A DNA stretch of 48,314 nucleotides from Deltaproteobacteria bacterium (GTDB lineage Bacteria; Myxococcota_A; Polyangia; Haliangiales; SHYZ01). Under the pieces are notes generated by a model. The model searched no databases. It was not told the DNA's origin and saw nothing but the letters and a program-made list of their open reading frames with translations. Where the stretch lies: positions 1-48,314 of the forward strand of contig JACQUZ010000134.1 in assembly GCA_016210055.1 (NCBI GenBank), in the 5' to 3' direction. The translations under genes and the position numbers were made by a program. Numbering within the stretch: position 1 is the stretch's first letter; each line of letters begins with the position of its first letter. Positions 25,611-34,292 of the stretch are shown here, piece after piece.

Positions 25611-27902
25611 TCACGCCGCGCCCGCCATGGGCTGCTCGGGCACGACACCCCCAAGGTCCTTGCGCTTGCGGGCACCGAGCGCAATACCCACCGCTGCAAA
25701 AAAAGAAATGATCGACACCACGGACAGGGCCAAGAACTTGGGCGCGCGGAACTCCATCTCGATGCGGTGGGTTCCTCCTTCGACGAGGATCCCGCGGAAC
25801 GTGGCATTGGCGGGGAATATCCTGGCGTCTTTGCCGTCGACCTTCGCGGTCCACCCCTTGGGGTAATACGCCTCGCTGAGCACGACGATCCCATTGGCAG
25901 GGGCATCGACCTCAAAGACGACGCGGTTTCGCTTGTACTCGACGATCTTGCCCGGGACCGGGGGAGTGGAAGGCTCCCCTTCCTCGGCGGATGCGACCTC
26001 GCCTGGGTTGAGGGTCTTCTTCTCGAGGATCGCCGCTGTCCCTGGCTTCGTCGCTAGGAGCGCCTTGAGTGCGGCCTTTTCATCCCCGTCAATAACTGTG
26101 GCCTTGTCAACCCAAAGCACGCTTGGGGCGACTTCCGGCAGCTCGAATACGCCGTTGCGAATGGCCTTGAGCACCTGGTTGTCAGCGGGTGACTTCTGCA
26201 GCACCCCCATGCCTGCCTCGAGGAGGTACCGCACGCTCGCGTGTCCGAGCTGGCGCGGCGACGACTGCACCGCATCCCTGAGGATCGCATAGCGCGACAG
26301 CGACAGGGGGTCATCCTGGTACCCCCCGAGGTCGCGGATGCCACGGCGAACGCCAGGCCTGAATTGCAGGTAGTCGCGGTCGAACACCCGGGCTTCGAGC
26401 GGAACGCCTGCGAGCTCGGCGATTTCGTGGTCATGCTTGGGATTCGGGAAGGGCTTCATCCGCATGTCGATCTTCTGCGACTGGGCGAGGCCGAGATCCA
26501 CGGCAAGTCCAAATGCGGCGACGTAGAGGAAAAGGACCTGCCGGCGCCCAGAGGAAACGACGACCTGTCGCGAGACCCAGGTCGCGAAGAGGCTCGCGCA
26601 GAGCGCAAGGACCATTCCCGTCTCGAGGGGCGACATGTTCTCGCCCTGGTTGTTTTGGGCCTTGGTCACGAAGCCGATGCCAAAAATGAGGACGCAGATG
26701 GCCCCGGCGCCCAGAATCACGCGCGTCACCCGCTCTCGTTCTTCCTTCGTTGCCAGCGAGGCGAGGCGGGCAAGACCTTCTGCCCCTAGGATGGCCATTA
26801 CGGTAATCACCACGTAATTGTAGCGGTGCGACGCGCGGAAGAAGCTAAAGGGCACAACGGCAGAAGCCAGGATCGGGAGGTAGAAGGACCACTTCCCAAG
26901 CGCACAGAGGGCGCCCAGGACTCCAGTCGCACCGAGAAGGAGCTGCCTTCCCGATGGCAACAGCGTGAGGGCAGTGGCCACCCAAAAGAACGTCGCCACC
27001 CCGATGTAGCAGTTCTCGCCGGGCATCCGCGGCACGATGTACGAGAAGAGATCGTCCGGCCCGAAGGCAGAGTGACCGATGAAGTCGAGATCGCGCACCG
27101 CACGCACCGTCTGCGGTAGGAGCTCGCCCGTGGCGATCAACTGAGCCGCGGCCATGCCCACGAAGAGCAAGAGCGCGACGGCGCTTGTCCGCCCAATCGC
27201 CCACAGGTATTCCCTGCCGCGCTGGCGCGTGGTCCGCACGATGGCCCACGTGGCATAGGGCACGAGGATGATGAGCGAGTACCAATACGTGGCCATCGCG
27301 CCCGCCAGGAAGCCCATGGCTAGGGCGAGCGCAAGGAGAGCACCTCGCCGGACGGATGGCCGCTCGGTCCAAGCGTCCGCGGCCATGAGCATCCAGGGCG
27401 CCCACGCAATGCTCCAGTTGAGCGCCATGAAGAGGTTGTGCATGAATGCGTAGCTAATTAGGAAGACCAGACCGCCCGCATAACACGCCGGAACCGGCAG
27501 TCCTCGGCGGCGAAGATAGGCGTACATCCCCACAGATCCAATCCAGAAATGAAGCACGGTCTTAATCGCAATGACCCACCAAAACGCGCCCCCAAAGAGC
27601 GCGCACAAGGCGAGGAAAAGCCATGTGACCGGGTAGAGGAGCCCAGCCTGGGGATCGCCATAAAAAGGATAGCCCGTGCGATCGAACGGATTCCAAAGCG
27701 GCAACTCGCCGCTTCTGTAGGCGTCGAATTGGAACTGGAGATCGCCCCAGTACTCATAGACGGCGTCCCACCAAAAGGTTCGCTTGGCCGAAGGAATGGG
27801 CGTCCAAAGCCGCCAGCAGATGGCCATGATCACCACCAGGAAGACCAGCGACGGGACAAGGTACGGACGCAGCCCCTGGAAGCGTTTTCTCCAGAGTGAC
27901 AT
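25611..27902 (-). CDS. YfhO-type polytopic membrane protein
   Basis: A 763-residue protein with about a dozen membrane spans and a large soluble C-terminal part. The family signature is visible at the N-terminus (SGELPLWNPFDRTGYPFYGDPQAG, shortened here as WNPFDRTGYPF then DPQAG) and at the C-terminus (VLSEAYYPKGWTAKVDGK), followed by a last span. In characterised YfhO proteins this class acts as a GT-C-type glycosyltransferase on lipid-linked or teichoic-acid sugars. Here the glycan target is unknown. The ATG at 27902 has no evident ribosome-binding site. It is 60 nt downstream of the large metallophosphoesterase fusion gene and may share its transcript. Confidence 0.9.
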   Translation of the reverse strand: MSLWRKRFQGLRPYLVPSLVFLVVIMAICWRLWTPIPSAKRTFWWDAVYEYWGDLQFQFDAYRSGELPLWNPFDRTGYPFYGDPQAGLLYPVTWLFLALCALFGGAFWWVIAIKTVLHFWIGSVGMYAYLRRRGLPVPACYAGGLVFLISYAFMHNLFMALNWSIAWAPWMLMAADAWTERPSVRRGALLALALAMGFLAGAMATYWYSLIILVPYATWAIVRTTRQRGREYLWAIGRTSAVALLLFVGMAAAQLIATGELLPQTVRAVRDLDFIGHSAFGPDDLFSYIVPRMPGENCYIGVATFFWVATALTLLPSGRQLLLGATGVLGALCALGKWSFYLPILASAVVPFSFFRASHRYNYVVITVMAILGAEGLARLASLATKEERERVTRVILGAGAICVLIFGIGFVTKAQNNQGENMSPLETGMVLALCASLFATWVSRQVVVSSGRRQVLFLYVAAFGLAVDLGLAQSQKIDMRMKPFPNPKHDHEIAELAGVPLEARVFDRDYLQFRPGVRRGIRDLGGYQDDPLSLSRYAILRDAVQSSPRQLGHASVRYLLEAGMGVLQKSPADNQVLKAIRNGVFELPEVAPSVLWVDKATVIDGDEKAALKALLATKPGTAAILEKKTLNPGEVASAEEGEPSTPPVPGKIVEYKRNRVVFEVDAPANGIVVLSEAYYPKGWTAKVDGKDARIFPANATFRGILVEGGTHRIEMEFRAPKFLALSVVSIISFFAAVGIALGARKRKDLGGVVPEQPMAGAA

Positions 27903-27962
27903 GGGGGGACAAGATAGTCGGGCAAGTCCTACGACGCAACACTGTGCCGCGCCGGATTGCCC

Positions 27963-30900
27963 CTACTCGGCCCACTCCACGCAGTCGAAGGCGCGGTCCT
28001 CTCGCCCAGGGATCGGCGGCGGCGCAGGGACGTCGACCATGGCTCCCATCTGCGCCCTGGGGAGGCTCGCCCGTCCATCGCCGTCCACGTCGACGAGGAT
28101 AGGATTGATCATGGCAAACGGGATGAGCCCTCCCCTCCCCTGCCCGGCGAGCCATGAGCCGGTGAGCTCGACCGGAAGTGGCTCGTCGCCCGACGCGTCG
28201 ACGCCAATCCAGGAGTCCTTGTCGCCGAGAGCCTCGCGACCGCTCCATTTGAATGAGGTCGCCCCGGCCGGCATGTCCAGGACACGCCGTATCTCCCCGC
28301 CGATCCAGAGGCGCACCCGCGTCGCCTTCACGAAAGAGGCCTGACGCAGCTCGATGGTGAGCTCCACCTGCTTGTCCTGCGCCCGCACGATATCCCCAGG
28401 TCCGACGCCGCCCGCAGTGACATCCAGCCAAGGCCCCGACGTGGCCACGACGCGGCGGCGGCGCAGGGCATCCACGAATTCCTCCGCGGCGAAGGGGTTG
28501 GTCACAGGGTCGCTCACGCGGACGTAGCTTCGAGGCAGCCCCGCGAGGATGCCATTCAAGTGGTGCGTGTCGCTGTTTCCAAGGGCCGTCACGACGATGC
28601 CGTTGCGCATGAGGGTGTAGAAGTCACGTGCCGAGCGCTCCTGACGGTCGTCCCCAGGGATCTTGAACGTCGTCATGCCGTGCATGACTTCGAGGGCGTC
28701 GATGTCCAATGGCATGGGCGGCGGCCAGATCTCGCCATTCCACCCCGCGGTGTCGAAGTACGCCACCCAGCGAAGCCGCGGGTGATTGAGCTGAACCAAG
28801 GGGCGTCCGGGAAGGCCGCGCGCCAGGTCAAAGAGCTGCCTGGCCGAGAAGGAACGGATCACATCGGCCGCAGGCGCCCCTCCGTTGGGCCGCCCTGGGT
28901 CGACCTCCACGGGAAAGACGTTGAAATGCATTAGATCCGCCGACACCTCATTACCGGGAATCGAGGCGACGAAGTCCTGCATGCCGAGCTCGGCGATTTC
29001 GGCCTGAAAATCACCGTTTCGATTGTGGTCCGAGCTGCCAATGACCTGGATGCCCGCAGCGGCCTCGGTAATCACCCGAATGCTCCTGGGCAGCACGCTG
29101 TCCGGACTCCCCTCCGCATGCACGTGGAGGTCGGCTGCCATGAATGGGCCCGGGTCGAAGACGCGCCTCATGGGCACTTCCACGACCACGCGGCCGCGGT
29201 CCTTGCCAAGGTCAACTTCCATCTCGTGGATCTCGAATTCAATGCCGCGCAGCACCTGCAATCGATAACGACCGAAGGGAATCGCGGGGGATGGCGTGCA
29301 ATTGGAAGTGCCAACTGGGATCTCGCCAACACCATGCGCCAGGACAATCCCGTCCCAGGTCCCCACGACGCCACCCGCGAGCACGCAATAGCCTCGGTCC
29401 TGGTCCGCCCCGCTGTTGTAATCAAGGTGGCCAATGCGAAGCCGCTCTCCCGCAAGGGTCGAAAGGATCAAGGTAGAAGGAAGAAGCTTGCCCCCGTCTC
29501 CGTCGGTGACTCGGATCGCGAGCGAGGGTGACTTGATTTTGGGAATGCCGGCGTCCGTGGTCGTGGTCGATGGGTCTTCATTACAACCCAGGGCGGCAAG
29601 CCCCATGACGAGGACGGGCAGGCGCGTAAGACGCCGACCACGGCGCAGGAGGCAGAGCAGCCCGAGGACGGTGACCCAAAGCGCACTTGGACGAGGCCTT
29701 GCCCTGCCACCCACACGGCAACCGCAATCCTCGCCAGGAACCGACGGCACGGGGGGCAATGGATCCCCTGCATTGTACAGTGCGTGCATCGTACCGTCCC
29801 ACGTCCCGATGAAGAGGAGCCTCCCCGACGCCACGGGAGCGCTCATGATCGGAACGCCGAGATCGCGCGACCAAATCAGTCCTCCGGTGGAACCGTCGAG
29901 CGCACGAAGTACCCCGTCGGCACCACCTACCCAGACCAGGTCTCCGGTGACAATCGGAGACGCGGGAAACGCCCGGGCCTCGACGCGGTAATGGACCGGA
30001 TGAATCACGCTCTGGCCTGCCTTGTACTTCCAGGCAATCTCGCCGTCGTCAGCCTCGACGGCGAGCAAGTAATCGAACTGGGTCGGCACGAACAACCTGC
30101 CATGGGCGAGCGCAGGAGTGGAAGCCACTCCATAGAGCCAATCGTTGAGCCCCGGCACGAGGTTCCGCTTCCACCGCACCTCGGCCGACACGAGATCGAC
30201 CGAGTGCACGTCCGTCATGGCGTTGACGAAGAACGCGGTATCCCCGTCGATGACGGGCGAACCGTTGACCGCTGACGAGACCGGGGGGGGCAAGCGCCAG
30301 AGATCCTGCCCATCGTAGGCGTCCCAGGCCATGATTCCGTCCGCCCCCCGGGCAAAGGTGGCGATGGCTATGCCGCCGGAAACCCCGGCTGAGCTGTACG
30401 ACCCGAGCCAGACCCCATTCGGTGACGGATCCTTCTTCCAGATGGCACGACCTGTCTTCAAGTCAATCGCGGCGAAATGCCTCTGCACGCCGATGTATAC
30501 CAAGCCATCGGCGATGGTCGGGGACGCATACAGCCACGAGACGTTCTCCGGGAGTCCCTCGCCGAGGTCATAGGTCCACTTTGGCTTGCCCGTGTCGAGG
30601 TCGAGGGCGTGCACCATTCCGTCAGCCGACCCGAACACCACGGTGCCGTCTTGGATCGCAGGCGCGTTGTGGACCGACACGCCGCTCCTTAGCTCCCAGA
30701 GGACGGCACCGGTTGTCGCGTCCAATGCGACCACGCCTCCACGCGTCGCTCCGGCGAGATCCACGACGGGGACCACGAGGCGCCCGCTGGCGATTACTGG
30801 CGCCCCCCCTCGGAGCGTCCCACCGACGGCCCGCGCCCACAACGTGCGGAGTGGAGGGTCCACCCTGTCTTTGACGTAACCGTGGTGGGCAGGCCCACCT

Positions 30901-32207
30901 TGGAGCTGGGGCCAATCAGGAAGGGAACCCGGCGGCGGTGGTGCGGGCCCCACGCAGAACGCCCTTTCAACCTCTAGGGGCACGCCACTTGGCCTTTGGA
31001 GGGTCGCGGTCATGTAGCGAGTCAGTGCGCTCGATTCCTCAATGTCGACCTCGGCGACGTACGTCCAGCCGCCGGCATGACGGAGCGGGATGGGCTCCTT
31101 TCCGTCGATCCGCGCCGTGATCTCCTTGACCTGCCCGCCCGTCTCCGCTGCCACGATGAGCTGGACGCGGCCTGGGCGCACGCAGCCAAAATCGGGCGGA
31201 TTCATGATCGCGAGCACTGTCTCTTCGACGACGGCGTGGTGGGCGATCTCGAGCTTCGGGCCATCAAGCACGATCCGCCGATACCCCGCTGGAGTGAAAT
31301 CAATCCCGCCCATGACCAAGGGCTCGGTATTCACCTGAATGAGCTCACCGTGTGCGATAAATCCATTGGAATGCCAGTGTCCTGAGAACAGGTAATCAAT
31401 CCCAGCCGTCTCGAGCGACGTGACAATGGGCTCACGTGGAGGGGCATGGATGAACGCCGCCACCGGTACCTGCGCGGGCACGAGCGCCAGGTCCTTTTCC
31501 AGGAACTTCAGCACGTCGTCCAATCGGCTGTCGGTCACAGCGTCGTCGAGCACGACAAAATGAACGCCGCCCGAGTCGAAGCTATAGATGGTAGGGCCCA
31601 GGTTCTTGCGGTAGTTCGCCCCACCATCATAACGATCATGATTTCCAACCACCGGGACGAACGGGACCGTAATGCCGTCGAGCGCTTGGCGGAGCGCAGT
31701 GAATTCATTATCGCCATTCGCCTGCGTGATGTCTCCCGTGATGGTGAAGAAATGGGGCGGCGGGTCCATGTCCAATGCCTGGCGTAATGCGGCGGCGTTT
31801 TGCGTCGCGCTGGTCACGCCGATATGCGTGTCCGACGCATGTATGAAGGTCACGGGCCCGGTGGCGGCGCTGGGCGACAGGGGAAAGTCCACCACCTTGT
31901 CCCCTGCAGCGGCGGTCACCGCGCTCCATGCTGGGGACGGCGACACCCCGTCCGGCACTCGCACCCAAGCGATCTCGTTGCCGGAGACGTCCAGGGAGTA
32001 ACGCCCATTGGAGTCGGTAAGCGCATGGGTGGAAATGCCTAGGAACACGGCCACGCCTGCCAGCGGGCTGTCGCCTGCTGACAGAAGACCGTCGTCGTCG
32101 CGATCGACGAACACCGTTCCTTCCACGCGGGCAGCCGTGGCGTGCCGAGGGGGCATCGCCAGGACAACGGCCAAAAGGCCCCAAAAGGAGGAACGCAAGC
32201 CGGTCAT
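27963..32207 (-). CDS. Very large secreted protein: metallophosphoesterase + PQQ-like propeller + MYXO-CTERM, fused in frame to a CehA/McbA-like PHP lipoprotein
   Basis: One uninterrupted 1414-codon frame. Signal peptide (1-26); a SdrD/carboxypeptidase-like beta segment (about 27-110); calcineurin-like phosphoesterase with SDTH 125-128, GDI 158-160, GNHD 188-191 and GHWH near 276; then PQQ/quinoprotein-like propeller blades (about 420-810). Residues 828-859 form a MYXO-CTERM-like tail (CGC, hydrophobic stretch, RRGRR). Only 8 residues later comes a lipobox (MGLAALGC, Cys875). Residues 876-1414 make a full-length PHP-type metallohydrolase (DLHVHAEG 1026-1033, SSDHNRNG near 1060, NSDTHH 1211-1216). 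This looks like two complete genes joined by a lost stop codon, or a real fusion. Confidence 0.88.
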   Translation of the reverse strand: MTGLRSSFWGLLAVVLAMPPRHATAARVEGTVFVDRDDDGLLSAGDSPLAGVAVFLGISTHALTDSNGRYSLDVSGNEIAWVRVPDGVSPSPAWSAVTAAAGDKVVDFPLSPSAATGPVTFIHASDTHIGVTSATQNAAALRQALDMDPPPHFFTITGDITQANGDNEFTALRQALDGITVPFVPVVGNHDRYDGGANYRKNLGPTIYSFDSGGVHFVVLDDAVTDSRLDDVLKFLEKDLALVPAQVPVAAFIHAPPREPIVTSLETAGIDYLFSGHWHSNGFIAHGELIQVNTEPLVMGGIDFTPAGYRRIVLDGPKLEIAHHAVVEETVLAIMNPPDFGCVRPGRVQLIVAAETGGQVKEITARIDGKEPIPLRHAGGWTYVAEVDIEESSALTRYMTATLQRPSGVPLEVERAFCVGPAPPPPGSLPDWPQLQGGPAHHGYVKDRVDPPLRTLWARAVGGTLRGGAPVIASGRLVVPVVDLAGATRGGVVALDATTGAVLWELRSGVSVHNAPAIQDGTVVFGSADGMVHALDLDTGKPKWTYDLGEGLPENVSWLYASPTIADGLVYIGVQRHFAAIDLKTGRAIWKKDPSPNGVWLGSYSSAGVSGGIAIATFARGADGIMAWDAYDGQDLWRLPPPVSSAVNGSPVIDGDTAFFVNAMTDVHSVDLVSAEVRWKRNLVPGLNDWLYGVASTPALAHGRLFVPTQFDYLLAVEADDGEIAWKYKAGQSVIHPVHYRVEARAFPASPIVTGDLVWVGGADGVLRALDGSTGGLIWSRDLGVPIMSAPVASGRLLFIGTWDGTMHALYNAGDPLPPVPSVPGEDCGCRVGGRARPRPSALWVTVLGLLCLLRRGRRLTRLPVLVMGLAALGCNEDPSTTTTDAGIPKIKSPSLAIRVTDGDGGKLLPSTLILSTLAGERLRIGHLDYNSGADQDRGYCVLAGGVVGTWDGIVLAHGVGEIPVGTSNCTPSPAIPFGRYRLQVLRGIEFEIHEMEVDLGKDRGRVVVEVPMRRVFDPGPFMAADLHVHAEGSPDSVLPRSIRVITEAAAGIQVIGSSDHNRNGDFQAEIAELGMQDFVASIPGNEVSADLMHFNVFPVEVDPGRPNGGAPAADVIRSFSARQLFDLARGLPGRPLVQLNHPRLRWVAYFDTAGWNGEIWPPPMPLDIDALEVMHGMTTFKIPGDDRQERSARDFYTLMRNGIVVTALGNSDTHHLNGILAGLPRSYVRVSDPVTNPFAAEEFVDALRRRRVVATSGPWLDVTAGGVGPGDIVRAQDKQVELTIELRQASFVKATRVRLWIGGEIRRVLDMPAGATSFKWSGREALGDKDSWIGVDASGDEPLPVELTGSWLAGQGRGGLIPFAMINPILVDVDGDGRASLPRAQMGAMVDVPAPPPIPGREDRAFDCVEWAE

Positions 32208-32341
32208 GGGTGGACAAGCTCCAAGTCAAGGGATCATAGCGCACGCCTCTCCTAAAGGCCCGCAGGGAGGGTCGCCAAGGTGATTGTGCGGGTGACGCCC
32301 GCCACGTTACGATATCAAGCGGCACTCGTGCCGACTTGTCC

Positions 32342-34153
32342 ATGGAACACCTGACAGCATTCCGCGGCATGGAGTTGTTCCGTGATCTTACCGACGACGA
32401 GATCGCCCTAGCGGCGTCCCTATGCCTCGAGGAGACATTCAAGGACGGCGAGACCATCCTCGAGGAAGGCGTGCGCGCGACCGGGCTCTACTTCATCGTG
32501 ACCGGCTCCGCCCGGGTGCTCATGAGCGTCCGCGGGGAATCTCGCCATGCCCTCGCGGAGCTGCACGCAGGTGACCATTTCGGCGAGATGAGCCTCGTGA
32601 CCGACGACGCCACGGCAGCGGCCGTGCGCGCCGAAGGGGAGACAGTCTGCGTCCACCTCCCGAAGGACGGGTTTCTCACGTTGCTCGAGGACCACCCGAC
32701 CATCGGCAGGAAGATGCTCTGGGCATTCGTTCAGAGCTTGTCCCGGCGCCTGGCGCAAGCCGATCGTAGCCTCGCCCGCGCTCTCTTTCTCAGGGAGAAG
32801 CGTGCCGCGATAAGCCACCTGCTCAGCGTCATTTGGCTGCAGGCGCGCATGATCGCCTCGTACCTGTGGGTTTGGTTTCGAGCGCGGGTCCTTCGCTGGC
32901 CCATGTCGGAGGAGTCGCTGTCCCGGGTCCACCGCCGAAACGCGCTGCGCTTCAAAGAAACGGCGTTTCGGTTAAAGGGTGCCAACGTCAAGATCGGCCA
33001 GCTCGCGAGCATGCAGTCGCACATCTTGCCTGTCGAGTACGTCCAGGAGTTCCGCGACATGCGCGACGCCGTTCCTCCGACGGAGTACCCGTTGATCGCA
33101 AGCCTGATTCAGGCCGAGCTCGGCATGGGGCCGCTCGATCTCTTCGATCAGTTCGAAAAGACGCCCCTCGCTGCGGCGTCAATGGCACAGGTCCATGTCG
33201 CGCGGCTCAAGACCGGCGAGAAGGTTGTCGTCAAGGTCTTGCATCCGGGCCTCGAACGAAGCGTGCGCATCGACCTGGGGCTCATGCGCCTCCTGTGCCG
33301 GGTACTCCGAGGCCTCGTGTCCAAGAAGCTCGATCTCATGCAGATCCTCCGGGAAGCAGAGGAGCCGCTTCTTAGGGAGCTCGACCTCAATCATGAGGCG
33401 CAGTCGACCGAGACCCTCGCGCGCGAGCTTGCCCCCCTTGGAGTCATCGTGCCCCGGGTGCACTGGCGCTTTACGACTCGCCGCGTCCTCACGCTGGACT
33501 ACATCGACGGCACCAAGATCGACAACGTGCCGCAGCTCAAGGCCTGGGAGGTCGATCGCGAGAAGCTCATGGCGACTTACCTTCGGGCATTCCTGCGCCA
33601 GGCGCTCGAGGGAGGGTTCTTCCACGCCGACCCGCACCCAGGGAACGTGCTCTGTACCCGAGACGGAAAGCTGGCGCTCCTCGACTTTGGCATGGTGAAG
33701 CGGCTCCCAGACCACGTTCGCTCGGGCCTCATGAAAGAGCTCTTTGGAGCGTTCTTCGCCAATCCCAAGCTCTACGTGGACGGGCTCATTGAGAAGGGGG
33801 CCATGGGTGAGGCGGATCGGCGTGCCGTCGAGGAATTCGCCGCCAAGGCGTTTAATGACCCTGACACGCGGCGCATGATCTTCGACCATGACGTGAAATC
33901 TAAGGGAGAGCTCATGGGCTTGCTCAACGTGACGTCGAGCTTGCTCAAGGGGCTTTCCACGTTTCGCACTCCGCCCGACAACCTCATGTTCATGCGGGCG
34001 CTCGGAATCGTGACCGACGTGGCCAGGGAAGTCCTTCCCGAAAAGACACCCAGCCAAATTGCCACGCCGGTGCTCATGCCGGTGTTCACCGGGTTTCTCG
34101 CACAGCACCCCGAGTACCTTGCGCTCACCTCCCAAGCGCCGCCCGTCATGTAA
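32342..34153 (+). CDS. Cyclic-nucleotide-binding-like domain fused to an ABC1/UbiB atypical kinase
   Basis: A 603-residue protein. Residues 5-125 form a CRP-type beta-roll (FRDLTDDEI, LHAGDHFGEMSLV). A helical, partly hydrophobic segment (about 150-185) leads to the ABC1 kinase: KIGQ at 217-220, Ala-rich loop AAASMAQVH at 277-285, Lys298 in VVVKVL, HADPHPGN at 428-435 and DFG at 448-450, all intact. UbiB-type proteins support ubiquinone synthesis or lipid homeostasis. In the nucleotide site the usual RxA arginine is missing (DDATAAAV), so cAMP binding is doubtful. The ATG at 32342 is preceded by a possible TTG start at 32336. No C-terminal membrane spans are evident. Confidence 0.88.
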   Translation: MEHLTAFRGMELFRDLTDDEIALAASLCLEETFKDGETILEEGVRATGLYFIVTGSARVLMSVRGESRHALAELHAGDHFGEMSLVTDDATAAAVRAEGETVCVHLPKDGFLTLLEDHPTIGRKMLWAFVQSLSRRLAQADRSLARALFLREKRAAISHLLSVIWLQARMIASYLWVWFRARVLRWPMSEESLSRVHRRNALRFKETAFRLKGANVKIGQLASMQSHILPVEYVQEFRDMRDAVPPTEYPLIASLIQAELGMGPLDLFDQFEKTPLAAASMAQVHVARLKTGEKVVVKVLHPGLERSVRIDLGLMRLLCRVLRGLVSKKLDLMQILREAEEPLLRELDLNHEAQSTETLARELAPLGVIVPRVHWRFTTRRVLTLDYIDGTKIDNVPQLKAWEVDREKLMATYLRAFLRQALEGGFFHADPHPGNVLCTRDGKLALLDFGMVKRLPDHVRSGLMKELFGAFFANPKLYVDGLIEKGAMGEADRRAVEEFAAKAFNDPDTRRMIFDHDVKSKGELMGLLNVTSSLLKGLSTFRTPPDNLMFMRALGIVTDVAREVLPEKTPSQIATPVLMPVFTGFLAQHPEYLALTSQAPPVM

Positions 34154-34292
34154 TTTTCTGCTCGTCCAGTCCAACAAGGGCTAACACTCTGAAATAGAGC
34201 CCAAGGTTAGCAGGCGCTACCTCTGCATCTCGCTTCTGAGACAAGCCCTCCTTTGTTACTATCCGAGCGATTTGTTGCCAGGGGGAGGTTCA
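34154..34292. other. Intergenic region with overlapping inverted repeats
   Basis: 139 nt. GGGCT (34178-34182) can pair with AGCCC (34198-34202), and GCTAAC (34180-34185) with GTTAGC (34206-34211), so two exclusive hairpins are possible. Neither has a T run. The region ends in the strong GGGGGAGG site of the next gene. Confidence 0.3.

Noticed and set aside
32208..32341. Possible divergent promoters between the large fusion gene and the UbiB-type gene
   Set aside because: No hexamer pair stood out, so no promoter is called.
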